Position numbers and translations under genes: made by a program
In this document: one piece after another, positions 48,845-57,188 of the stretch
Layout: every line of letters begins with the position of its first letter
Numbering within the stretch: position 1 is the stretch's first letter
DNA from: Pseudooceanicola sediminis
Lineage (GTDB): Bacteria; Pseudomonadota; Alphaproteobacteria; Rhodobacterales; Rhodobacteraceae
DNA length: 64,000 nt
Reading direction: 5' to 3'
NCBI RefSeq assembly: GCF_003575965.1
Contig: NZ_QWJJ01000006.1
Span: 124,001 to 188,000 of the forward strand
The notes under the pieces: model-generated
What the model saw: the letters and a program-made list of their open reading frames with translations, nothing else
Database searches by the model: none
Told to the model about the DNA's origin: nothing

Positions 48845-50077
48845 TCAGGGGCTGGTGCCGAAGGTGGCACGCCATTGGGTGACAAAGCGTTGCCGGCGAT
48901 GCGCATCCATCGCCACCAGCAGCTTTGGGTCGATGGCGATGGGGCGTTGCGCGCTTTCCGACAGGGAGGACACGTCGCCGTCCAGCCGTTGCACCAGGCT
49001 GTTCTGTGCCAGGATCGCCTGCCCGTCGGGCGAGAGGAGGAATTCCAGCAGGGCCGCCGCCGCATCCTTTTGCGCCGCGCCTTTCGGGATCATCAAGGCG
49101 CGGGACAGGAAAAAGGTATAATCCTCGGGTTGTATGACGCCGATATTGGGCCCGTGCCCTGACGCCACGTAGGAGCCGAGCACGTTGTAGGCGATCAGGT
49201 AGCGCCCCTCGGCCACGCCCTCGATGATCTCGTTCGAACAACAGGTGGCGATGGCCTCGGTGCGGGCAAACCCCTCCAGCAGACCGCCGAAGGTCGTGGC
49301 CTCAAGACTGTCCATGAAGGCGAAGAGGTATCCCAGGCCCGAGGTTTCGATATCGTATGTCGCGATCTTGCCGCGATAGGGCGAACTCGGGCGCCGCATC
49401 AGGTCGAGCAGGCCGAAGCGCGTGCGCGGCGCATCGGCCGCCGGGACCAGCGCGGTGTTGTAGATGATCACCGCCGGTTCGTGGGTGATCCCCCACAGTT
49501 CGTTGCGCCATCGCCGCGCCGCCGGCAGCGCCTCGGTCACGGGCGAGGCATAGGGGCTGGCACAGGCGCGGTTCACCAGGTCGACCATCTGATGCACCCC
49601 CGACGAAAACACGACGTCCGCCGCACCGGTCTGCCCTTCGCACCCCGCCAGGCTGATATCGTAGAGCGCGTTCGAGCCCCATTGTTCATAGCGCAACGAT
49701 ATCCCGGGGGTGCGCGCCACGAACGCCTCGAGCGCCGGGGCCAGAATCGCGATATCGGTGGTGGAGCGGACCAGCAGCGGGCGCAGCGGAGCCGCACCGC
49801 CCCCCACGTATTGCGCCACTGCCTCCTGTGCCCTGGCCGGGCCGGTCGGCGCGACCAGGGCAGCAAGCACCATAGTGAGAGGCAACAGGCGGGGCACCGG
49901 GCAGGATACGGGCCCCGGAACGCGCAGCGGCGCGGGCGACGAGACGACCGACAGGAACGGACGCGCGACGGCGCGCAGCCCCCGACCCACGGCCCGGCGC
50001 AAGGCACGCGCGCCCGACTGGCTCCCCCCCGACTGGCGCCCCCCTGATCTGGGGCGGTGTTTCGCGGATGGCGTCAT
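48845..50077 (-). CDS. Orphan ABC-type (iron(III)-like) periplasmic binding protein coupled to tctE
   Basis: 410 residues. An unusually long, arginine-rich N terminus of about 60 residues precedes the hydrophobic signal core (LLPLTMVLAALV, cleavage after ARA). The mature part matches the iron(III)/2-aminoethylphosphonate-type binding proteins (RSTTDIAILAPALEAF, DVVFSSGVHQMVDLV, NELWGITHEPAVIIYN). No ABC permease or ATPase is nearby. Its start overlaps the tctE stop by four bases (ATGA), so it is made with the kinase. It probably presents a ligand to the TctE sensor rather than serving transport. A shorter start near residue 69 would lose the signal N-region. Confidence 0.75.
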   Translation of the reverse strand: MTPSAKHRPRSGGRQSGGSQSGARALRRAVGRGLRAVARPFLSVVSSPAPLRVPGPVSCPVPRLLPLTMVLAALVAPTGPARAQEAVAQYVGGGAAPLRPLLVRSTTDIAILAPALEAFVARTPGISLRYEQWGSNALYDISLAGCEGQTGAADVVFSSGVHQMVDLVNRACASPYASPVTEALPAARRWRNELWGITHEPAVIIYNTALVPAADAPRTRFGLLDLMRRPSSPYRGKIATYDIETSGLGYLFAFMDSLEATTFGGLLEGFARTEAIATCCSNEIIEGVAEGRYLIAYNVLGSYVASGHGPNIGVIQPEDYTFFLSRALMIPKGAAQKDAAAALLEFLLSPDGQAILAQNSLVQRLDGDVSSLSESAQRPIAIDPKLLVAMDAHRRQRFVTQWRATFGTSP

Positions 50078-51498
50078 GTCGGTGTTCCTTGAGATGGGGC
50101 GGCGCTGTGCTCCGGCAGGGCCAGGGTGACCCGGAAGCCCGCCTCGCCCCGACCCATTCGCAGCGTACCGCCAAAGGCCTCGGCTACCGCGCGAACGATG
50201 GACAGGCCGAGGCCGGCGCTGTTGCCGCGCGAGGCCGCCGCGCGTTCAAAGCGGCCCCCGATGCGCGTCAGCAGGTCTTCGGGCGGCCCGTCGCCGGCAT
50301 CCTCGACCCAGATCTCGGCTGTCGCCGCGCCGGCGGTGACGCCGATGCGCACGGGCGCCGCGCCGTGGCGCAGCGCATTGCCCAGCATGTTCTTGACCGC
50401 CTCGCACAGGGAAATCTCATCCGCCAGTACCAGCACGGCGGCCTCTCCGATCACCAGCTCCACCTCTATCCCGGGGGCCAGAACCTCGTGGTCGCGCTGT
50501 TCCAGGACCAGCAGCGCGACATCGCGCAGGTCGACAGCCTCGGGCGGGGCGTTGTCGGTGCGATGGATCACCAGCGCCCGCGACAGCATCTGGTCCAGCA
50601 GACTGCCGAGCGAGCGGGTGCGGCGCAACAGGCGCTCCAGCCGGTGCGGCAGGTGGTCGGCATCGTCCTCCAGCGCCAGTTCGGCCTGGGCGCGGATCGC
50701 CGCGACGGGCGTGCGCAACTGGTGCGCCGTGTCCGAGATCAGGTGCTTCATCGCGCCGACCTGCCGGTCGAGCCGCGCCATGAAACGGTTGAGGGCGTGC
50801 ACCGTGACCGCCACCTCGGCGGGTCCATCCTCGGGCATCGGGGTCAGGTCGTAGGGGTCGCGCGCCAGCAATTGCTCTGCCAGCCGTTCCAGCGGGCGCA
50901 TGGCCGAGCGGATGACCAGAAAGGCCCCGAGGATCAGCGCCAGCCCACCGAGGCCGGTGACCAGCAGCGCGCCCCTGGTGATATCCAGCGCCATGGCGTT
51001 GCGGGCGCGCAGCGTTTGCCCGACGGTGATCGAGACACGGCCGGAATAATCCCGTTCGGAAAAGCGGCGCACGATCGTCACATAGCGCGCGCCCTCGCCC
51101 TGCATCCGGGCATCGAAATAGATCGGGTCCCGCCCCGGCACCGGGCCGCTTGCGGGCGGGTGCGCATCGGCATAGCCGGTCAGCAGGGTGCCATCCGGCC
51201 CGCGCACGGCATAGGAAATCCGATCGTCCAGCGACAGCGCCAGCAGGCCGAAGGTGGAGACCGGAATATCGGCAACCGGCGCACCGTCGATGATATCGAT
51301 CGATTCGGCGATGTCGCGGGCAGCGCCGACCAACAGCCGGTCATAGGCCTGTTGCGCGGCCGTGCGGCCATAGACGAAGGCCGCCAGCGTCACCACGCAG
51401 CCGCCCACCATCAGCAGCGACAACACCCCCAGCATGACACGCGACAACAGCGAACGCTGCGCCCTGTGCGCCAGCCCACCGGCCACCGCCTCAGCCAT
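50074..51498 (-). CDS. tctE: TctE-type sensor histidine kinase
   Basis: 474 residues with the TctE layout: a helix near 22-46, a periplasmic domain resembling the two-component sensor N-terminal domain of TctE (2CSK_N, about 47-180), a second helix, HAMP, then DTAHQLRTPVAAIRAQ with H259, NMLGNALRHGA and the G box SAGLGLSIV. It overlaps tctD by eight bases. Expected to sense tri- or dicarboxylates and control the divergent tctCBA. Confidence 0.92.
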   Translation of the reverse strand: MAEAVAGGLAHRAQRSLLSRVMLGVLSLLMVGGCVVTLAAFVYGRTAAQQAYDRLLVGAARDIAESIDIIDGAPVADIPVSTFGLLALSLDDRISYAVRGPDGTLLTGYADAHPPASGPVPGRDPIYFDARMQGEGARYVTIVRRFSERDYSGRVSITVGQTLRARNAMALDITRGALLVTGLGGLALILGAFLVIRSAMRPLERLAEQLLARDPYDLTPMPEDGPAEVAVTVHALNRFMARLDRQVGAMKHLISDTAHQLRTPVAAIRAQAELALEDDADHLPHRLERLLRRTRSLGSLLDQMLSRALVIHRTDNAPPEAVDLRDVALLVLEQRDHEVLAPGIEVELVIGEAAVLVLADEISLCEAVKNMLGNALRHGAAPVRIGVTAGAATAEIWVEDAGDGPPEDLLTRIGGRFERAAASRGNSAGLGLSIVRAVAEAFGGTLRMGRGEAGFRVTLALPEHSAAPSQGTPT

Positions 51499-52162
51499 CG
51501 CCGTGGATCCGGTAGCCCAGCCCCCGCTGCGTCTCGATGCTGACGGAAGATCCCGATAGCTTTTTGCGCAGGCGGGCGATGTACAGTTCGATCGCGTTCA
51601 ATCCGACATCGGCGTCATCGAAAGTGAACAACCCGTCATACAGGCGCTTCTTGCTCAGCACCTGTTTCTGATTGCGCAGCAGCAGCCCCAGCAGGGTCGC
51701 CTCGCGCCGGGTCAGCTCCAGCGGTTCGCCCGCCAGCGTCGCACTCAGCGCGGCGGGCTGAAATGCCAGCGGGCCAAGGGCGATCACGTCTGATTTCTGA
51801 TCCGCGTCGCGCCGTATGAGGGCCCGCAGACGCGCCTCAAGCTCTCTCTGATCGAAGGGTTTGACGAGGTAGTCGTCGGCCCCGAGATCCAGCGCCGAGA
51901 CGCGGTCATCCACCGAAAACAGCGCCGTCAGCATCAGCACCGGGGTGCGGTCATTCTTCTGACGCAGGTCCTGCAACAGCTCGGTGCCGTTGCGGTCGGG
52001 CAGGTTGATGTCCAGCACGATGGCATCATATTTTTGCACCGACAGGAAATCCTCGGCCAGCGCGACGCTGTCGGCCAGATCGCAGGCCATGCCCGATTTG
52101 CCCAGCCGGATCGCCACAGCCTCGGCCATGTCGGTGGCGTCCTCCACGATCAGAACCCGCAT
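51491..52162 (-). CDS. tctD: TctD-type response regulator
   Basis: 223 residues, OmpR class. Receiver with VEDATDMAE, phospho-acceptor D51 in IVLDINLPDRNG and the lysine in ADDYLVKPFDQRELEARL; winged helix with LTRREATLLGLLLRN and IELYIARLRKKL. It is divergent from tctC and probably activates it through TGACA direct repeats in the gap. Confidence 0.92.
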   Translation of the reverse strand: MRVLIVEDATDMAEAVAIRLGKSGMACDLADSVALAEDFLSVQKYDAIVLDINLPDRNGTELLQDLRQKNDRTPVLMLTALFSVDDRVSALDLGADDYLVKPFDQRELEARLRALIRRDADQKSDVIALGPLAFQPAALSATLAGEPLELTRREATLLGLLLRNQKQVLSKKRLYDGLFTFDDADVGLNAIELYIARLRKKLSGSSVSIETQRGLGYRIHGDG

Positions 52163-52190
52163 CGCCCCCCCTTCCCTTTTCCAGTCGACC

Positions 52191-52224
52191 TGACAACATT
52201 TTTCGCGGTGACAGGTTCATGACA
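52191..52224. promoter_or_regulatory. TGACA direct repeats between tctD and tctC
   Basis: TGACA at 52191, 52209 and 52220. The last two are 11 bp apart and share longer context (GTGACAGGTT and ATGACAGCTT). Direct repeats near one helical turn are typical OmpR-class binding sites, so TctD is the likely ligand. Confidence 0.5.
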
Positions 52225-52345
52225 GCTTGTCGGTTTATCCACCGGTCATAGCCATTCGCGAGGAGCCTGCAAAGCGCAGTGCGTTGGTTGAGGACACCGG
52301 GCGGCCTTACGGCCCGGATGAAATCAGACTTGGAGGAGTTATCAA

Positions 52346-53335
52346 ATGATTTTCAAGGCAACCCGCCTTACCGTCGCCGCCGCCCTGTTCGGCGCGCTTC
52401 CCCTTGCCGTCATGGCGCAGGACTTCACCCCCGAAAACCCCGAATGCATCGCCCCTGCCAACCCCGGCGGCGGCTGGGATTTCACCTGCCGTCAGGTCGG
52501 TAAATCCATGCAGGACGAAGGTCTGCTGAGCAAGACCATGCAGGTCGTCAACCTGGCGGGCGGTGGCGGCGGTGTCGCCTACGCCGAGGTCGTGAACAAA
52601 CGCAACGACGACAACGACCTGATCGTCGCCGCCTCGACCGCGACCGCCACGCGCCTGGCTCAGGGCGCTTATCCGGGCAACACCATGGACCAGGTCCGCT
52701 GGCTGGCCTCGGTCGGCGCGGACTACGGCGTCATCGCCGTCGCCGCGGACAGCGACATTGCCGATCTGCCCGCCCTGCTTGAGATCATGAAGACCGACCC
52801 GAGCGCGATTTCCGTCGCCGGTGGTTCGGCCGTGGGTGGCTGGGATCACCTCAAGGTGCTGATCGCCGCGAATGCCTATGGCATCGAAGACGTGCGCAAG
52901 GTGAAATACATCGCCTTTGACGGCGGTGGCGAGGCTGTTACGCAACTGCTGGCCGGGTCTGTTCAGGCCTTCACCGGTGACCTGTCCGAGGCCAAGGGTT
53001 TCGTCGACAGCGGCGACATCAAGGTGCTGGCCGTTCTGGCGCCCGACCGTCTTGAGGGCGAATTCGCCAGCTTCCCGACCGCCCGCGAACAGGGTGTCGA
53101 GGCGATCGGCGCCAACTGGCGCGGTTTCTACGCCCCCGGCGGCATGTCGGATGCGGCCTATGACGCCTGGGTGTCCAAGATCGCCGACCTCTATGCCTCG
53201 GACCACTGGAAAGAGATCATGGCGACCAACGGCCTGGCCCCGCTCGACCTGCAAGGCGCTGAATTCGAAGAATTCGTCGCCACCTCGGTTCAGCAGATCC
53301 AGGATATCTCGCGCGAAATCGGCATCATCAAGTAA
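52346..53335 (+). CDS. tctC: TctC periplasmic binding protein of the tripartite tricarboxylate transporter
   Basis: 329 residues with a signal peptide (MIFKATRLTVAAALFGALPLAVMA). It captures organic acids such as citrate or tricarballylate for the TctAB permease. The family motif ECIAPANPGGGWDFTCRQV, with the carboxylate-clamping glycines, is clear, as are LIVAASTATATRLAQ and the C-terminal DLYASDHWKEIM. GGAGG precedes the ATG. It is followed by a stem-loop before tctB. Confidence 0.95.
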   Translation: MIFKATRLTVAAALFGALPLAVMAQDFTPENPECIAPANPGGGWDFTCRQVGKSMQDEGLLSKTMQVVNLAGGGGGVAYAEVVNKRNDDNDLIVAASTATATRLAQGAYPGNTMDQVRWLASVGADYGVIAVAADSDIADLPALLEIMKTDPSAISVAGGSAVGGWDHLKVLIAANAYGIEDVRKVKYIAFDGGGEAVTQLLAGSVQAFTGDLSEAKGFVDSGDIKVLAVLAPDRLEGEFASFPTAREQGVEAIGANWRGFYAPGGMSDAAYDAWVSKIADLYASDHWKEIMATNGLAPLDLQGAEFEEFVATSVQQIQDISREIGIIK

Positions 53336-53361
53336 TCGGCCCGCTACAGGCTGACCCCAAC

Positions 53362-53386
53362 AAGGGCGCCCCTCGGGGCGTCCTTT
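53362..53386 (+). promoter_or_regulatory. Stem-loop between tctC and tctB
   Basis: AAGGGCGCCCC and GGGGCGTCCTT pair over 11 positions with one G-U and a two-base loop. As in the sugar operon, it lies after the binding-protein gene and likely raises its yield relative to the permease. Confidence 0.6.
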
Positions 53387-53429
53387 CCACACATTCACCT
53401 TCCGCAACTTGTCGCACCAGGAGATCCTC

Positions 53430-53861
53430 ATGAGTGATCGTATCTTTGGCGCTGTCGGACTTCTGATCGCCATCGGCTTTGCCTTTGCCGCCATGGCGAT
53501 CGAGGAAAGCTTTCTGTCCGATGCCGTTGGTCCCAAGGCCTTTCCGCTGATCATCGCCGCCGTCCTCGGCCTCAGCTCCGTCGCCATCGCGCTGCGCCCC
53601 GATGACTCGCCCGAATGGCCCAGCCTCGGCCGCCTGACCGAAATCCTGGCCGCCGCCGTGGTCATGATCCTGTACGCCGAAATGCTGCCGGTCATCGGGT
53701 TCGTCATCGCCACCGTCGTCGCCGCCGCATACCTGACGTGGCGCCTCGGTTCGGGGCTGATCGGCTCGGTGCTGACCGGCCTTGGCACCTCCATCGGCAT
53801 CTATGTCATCTTTCACCTCGTGCTGGGACTGTCGCTGGCGCGCGGTCCGCTCGGCTTTTAA
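53430..53861 (+). CDS. tctB: TctB small membrane subunit
   Basis: 143 residues with four predicted helices (for example AVGLLIAIGFAFAAMAI and IGIYVIFHLVLGLSL), the usual TctB form. The conserved GPKAFPLIIAAVLG lies after helix 1. AGGAG is six bases before the ATG at 53430. It ends 14 bases before tctA. Confidence 0.92.
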   Translation: MSDRIFGAVGLLIAIGFAFAAMAIEESFLSDAVGPKAFPLIIAAVLGLSSVAIALRPDDSPEWPSLGRLTEILAAAVVMILYAEMLPVIGFVIATVVAAAYLTWRLGSGLIGSVLTGLGTSIGIYVIFHLVLGLSLARGPLGF

Positions 53862-53875
53862 GGGGGCGTTATCTC

Positions 53876-55417
53876 ATGGATACCCTTTCATCTCTTGCTG
53901 ACGGGTTCGCCATCGCGCTGACCTGGCAGAACCTGCTGCTGGCCCTTCTGGGCTGTTTCCTTGGCACCATCATGGGCGCGCTGCCCGGCCTCGGCCCGTC
54001 GAACGGCGTGGCGATCCTGATCCCGCTGGCCTTTACCCTCGGCCTTGGCGCGACGCCTTCGCTGATCCTGCTGACCTCGGTCTACTACGGGGCGATGTAT
54101 GGCGGGCGGATCTCGTCGATCCTGCTGAATATTCCCGGCGATGAACCGGCGATGATGACCTGCCTCGACGGCTATCCGATGGCGCAAAAGGGCATGGCCG
54201 GTCAGGCCCTGTCCCTGTCGGGCATCGCATCGTTTGTGGGGGCGTTCTTTGCCACCTGGGGCCTGATCTTTCTGGCGCCGCAACTGGTCAAGATCGCGCT
54301 GTTGTTCGGCCCGGCAGAATACTTTGCCCTCTTCGCGCTGGCCTTCATGACGCTCGGCGGTGTCTCCTCGACCAACCAGGCAAAATCGGCCTTTGCCGCC
54401 GCGCTCGGCCTCGGCCTCGCCATGATCGGCGTCGACACGCAAACCGGCGTGCCGCGGTTCACCTTCGGCGAAGTGCACCTCTATGACGGTCTCGACTTTC
54501 TTGTCGCCATCGTCGGCCTGTTCGCCCTGTCCGAGGTGTTCATCTTTCTTGAAAACCGCCACGGCGAAGCCGACGGCAAGAAGGAAAAGATGGTCATCGG
54601 GCGCCTGACGCCGCCGGCGTCGATGCTGAAGCAGACCACCCCCACGATGCTGCGTTCGACTGTTCTGGGCTTTCTGGCGGGCGTCCTGCCCGGCGCCGGG
54701 GCCTCGCTCGGTTCGTTCATCTCCTACTCGATGGAAAAGCGTCTGGTCGATCCCAAGGGCAAGACCTTCGGCAAGGGCGATCCGCGTGGTGTCGCCGCCC
54801 CCGAGGCCGGCAACAACGCCGCCGCCGGTGGCGCACTGGTGCCGATGCTGGCGCTCGGCGTGCCCGGTTCCGGCACCACCGCCGTTCTGCTGGCGGTGCT
54901 GCTGTCGCTGAACATCACACCGGGGCCGCTGCTGTTCTCGCAGAACCCCGATGTGGTCTGGGGCCTGATCGCGGCGCTGTTCATCGCCAACTTCATGCTG
55001 CTGGCAATGAACATCCCCATGGTCGGCCTGTTCACCCGCGTGCTGATGGTGCCGCCGCGCATCCTGATGCCCGTGGTGGCGATGATCAGCTTTGTCGGGA
55101 TCTACGGCATCTCCGGGTCGTCCTTCGATTTGCTGGTGATGGTGGGCTTTGGTCTGCTGGGCTGGGTGCTGCGCAAGTTCGACGTGCCGCTGGTGCCCAT
55201 CATCCTCGGCACGCTGCTGGGCAACTCGATGGAAAACAACCTGCGCCGGGCGATCACCATCGACAACGGCAACTGGTTCACGCTGGTCGACAGCCCGCTG
55301 GCGCTGACACTCTGGGCGATTGCCATCATCGGCTTCATCCTGCCGCTGATCATCGGTCGCAAGGTCAAGTCCCGCATGCATGAGCGTGGCGACGATGAAG
55401 GCTCTACCGCGGACTGA
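53876..55417 (+). CDS. tctA: TctA large permease subunit
   Basis: 513 residues, about twelve helices. The two family motifs are present: GALPGLGPSNGVAILIPL near the start and GVLPGAGASLGSFISYSMEK in the middle, and EAGNNAAAGGALVPMLALGVPGSGTTAVLL between. It forms the secondary transporter channel with TctB. Start at 53876 after AGGGGG. Confidence 0.95.
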   Translation: MDTLSSLADGFAIALTWQNLLLALLGCFLGTIMGALPGLGPSNGVAILIPLAFTLGLGATPSLILLTSVYYGAMYGGRISSILLNIPGDEPAMMTCLDGYPMAQKGMAGQALSLSGIASFVGAFFATWGLIFLAPQLVKIALLFGPAEYFALFALAFMTLGGVSSTNQAKSAFAAALGLGLAMIGVDTQTGVPRFTFGEVHLYDGLDFLVAIVGLFALSEVFIFLENRHGEADGKKEKMVIGRLTPPASMLKQTTPTMLRSTVLGFLAGVLPGAGASLGSFISYSMEKRLVDPKGKTFGKGDPRGVAAPEAGNNAAAGGALVPMLALGVPGSGTTAVLLAVLLSLNITPGPLLFSQNPDVVWGLIAALFIANFMLLAMNIPMVGLFTRVLMVPPRILMPVVAMISFVGIYGISGSSFDLLVMVGFGLLGWVLRKFDVPLVPIILGTLLGNSMENNLRRAITIDNGNWFTLVDSPLALTLWAIAIIGFILPLIIGRKVKSRMHERGDDEGSTAD

Positions 55418-55492
55418 CGCGGAAGGTCGCGACGGGGTCTGAAACCGGCCCAAAGGCCGGCCGGAACACCGTTCAAATACCGACGTGATACC

Positions 55493-55526
55493 GACACCCG
55501 CACCGACTGGCGCGGGTGTCTTTTTT
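55493..55526 (+). terminator. Rho-independent terminator after tctCBA
   Basis: GACACCCGC and GCGGGTGTC form a strong stem, extended by CC/GG past one mismatch, followed by TTTTTT. It separates the transporter operon from the FAD enzyme gene. Confidence 0.85.
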
Positions 55527-55625
55527 CTTGCGCGTCCCCCTCGCTGGAAATCGCCTTGCAAACCGGCGCCGTCCTGCCCAAGCCTGTGCGCAGCCAGCTC
55601 AGGACCAGAACGAAAGAGGCCCCAG

Positions 55626-56993
55626 ATGTCGCTGCTCTCGATCACCGAACCCGCCCGCGAAACACCGGTCGTGCACCAGACCGACGTGCTGGTCGTCGGC
55701 TCGGGTCCCGGCGGTCTGGCGGCCGCCCTTGCCGCTGCGCGCTGCGGAGCCGACGTGACATTGCTTGAACGTTTCGGCTGTTTCGGCGGCAATATCACCG
55801 TCGTCGGGGTCGAGGGATTTGCCTGGTATCGCCACGCGGCCACAGTCGAGGGCGGCGGCATCGGGTGGGAGTTCGAAGAGCGCGCAAAGGCCATGGGCGC
55901 CGCCACACCCGAGAGCCAATCCCTCAGCTATGAGCTTGATAGCGAAGGGTTTAAGCTGGTCGCGGATGCACTGGTCGAAGAGGCGGGCATCCATCCCATG
56001 CTGCACCGCCAGTTCGCCGCGCCGATCATGGAGGGCTGCACGATCCGTGGTGTTATCGTCGAATCCAAGGCCGGACGAGAGGCCATTCTGGCCAAACGCG
56101 TGATCGACGCCACCGGCGATGCCGACGTCGCCCTGCGGGCCGGCGCGCCCACCGTGAAGACCCCGGTCGAACAGATGCAGGCGGCCAGCGTGATGTTCCA
56201 CCTTGCCGGTGTCGACAAGGCCGCGTTCATGGCCGGGGTCCGCGCCGATCCGCAGACCTACAAGGACTGGTCGACCGGGGAATGGCAGGTCGAAACGGAC
56301 AGCAAGGAGGACGACATGTTTTCCCCCTTTCTGGCCAAGCCGTTCGCGCAGGCCCTGCGCGACGGGATAATTCCGTCTCATCTCAATACCATAGGTGGCA
56401 CATGGGGTGCGGTACATGACTCGGGCGAGATGACCTACATGAACCTCGTGCACCTTGCGGGCTGCGACGGCACGGACCCCGACAGCATGACCCGGTTCGA
56501 GATCGAGGGCCGTAAGCAGGCGATGCACGCCATCAACGCCCTGCGCCATTATACCCCGGGCTGCGAGGGCGTGCGCCTGCGCAACTTTGGCATGTCCATC
56601 GGTATCCGCGACACGCGCAAGATCGACGCTGCCTACAACATGACCGAGACCGACGTACGCCAGCAGGGCCGGTTTGATGACAGCATCGGGATATATCCTG
56701 AGTTCATAGATGGTTACGGCGTTCTGATCCTGCCGACGACGGGACGCTACATGCAGATCCCCTACCGCTCCATGCTGCCCAAATCCGTGCGTCACCTGAT
56801 CGTGGCGGGGCGTGCCACGGGCGGCGATCGCATCGCCCATGCCGCAACACGCAACATGGCCTGCTGCGCCGTCGCCGGTCAGGGCGCGGGTGTCGCCGCC
56901 GCCTGGTCAGTGCAGCACGATTGCGACTTTGCCGAGGTCGATATCAGCGCCGTTCAGGCGATCATCGTGAAACAAGGCGCGCGCATCCACTGA
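55626..56993 (+). CDS. FAD-dependent oxidoreductase (FAD_oxidored family)
   Basis: 455 residues. N-terminal dinucleotide motif VVGSGPGGLAAALAAARCGADVTLLER, then RFGCFGGNITVVGVEGF, a segment typical of the FAD_oxidored (PF12831) proteins. The C-terminal FAD site is GRATGGDRIAHAATRNMACCAVAGQGAG. The substrate is not known. Because it follows the tct operon on the same strand, behind a terminator, it may oxidise the imported acid, but this is inference. The ATG at 55626 has AAAGAGG upstream. Confidence 0.82.
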   Translation: MSLLSITEPARETPVVHQTDVLVVGSGPGGLAAALAAARCGADVTLLERFGCFGGNITVVGVEGFAWYRHAATVEGGGIGWEFEERAKAMGAATPESQSLSYELDSEGFKLVADALVEEAGIHPMLHRQFAAPIMEGCTIRGVIVESKAGREAILAKRVIDATGDADVALRAGAPTVKTPVEQMQAASVMFHLAGVDKAAFMAGVRADPQTYKDWSTGEWQVETDSKEDDMFSPFLAKPFAQALRDGIIPSHLNTIGGTWGAVHDSGEMTYMNLVHLAGCDGTDPDSMTRFEIEGRKQAMHAINALRHYTPGCEGVRLRNFGMSIGIRDTRKIDAAYNMTETDVRQQGRFDDSIGIYPEFIDGYGVLILPTTGRYMQIPYRSMLPKSVRHLIVAGRATGGDRIAHAATRNMACCAVAGQGAGVAAAWSVQHDCDFAEVDISAVQAIIVKQGARIH

Positions 56994-57188
56994 CACCTTC
57001 TGCGGCAGCGGCGATGGACCACTTGGTGACCTCTGTGGCGGGGATCGCGCAATCGTGTAGCCCAAGTGATCGCCAAACAGCCTCAACAGACTGAAACGGC
57101 GGGGCAATTGCACTATCGTCAGGCGTGTATACGCCAGCGGATTTCGCACCCCTCCGCCAAGGTCCCGGACGCAAGAGGAGACAGTCAG

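Noticed and set aside
53888-55906. Long open frame opposite tctA
   Set aside because: Low-complexity Q/R/H-rich translation, spans the tct terminator; tctA is complete on the other strand.
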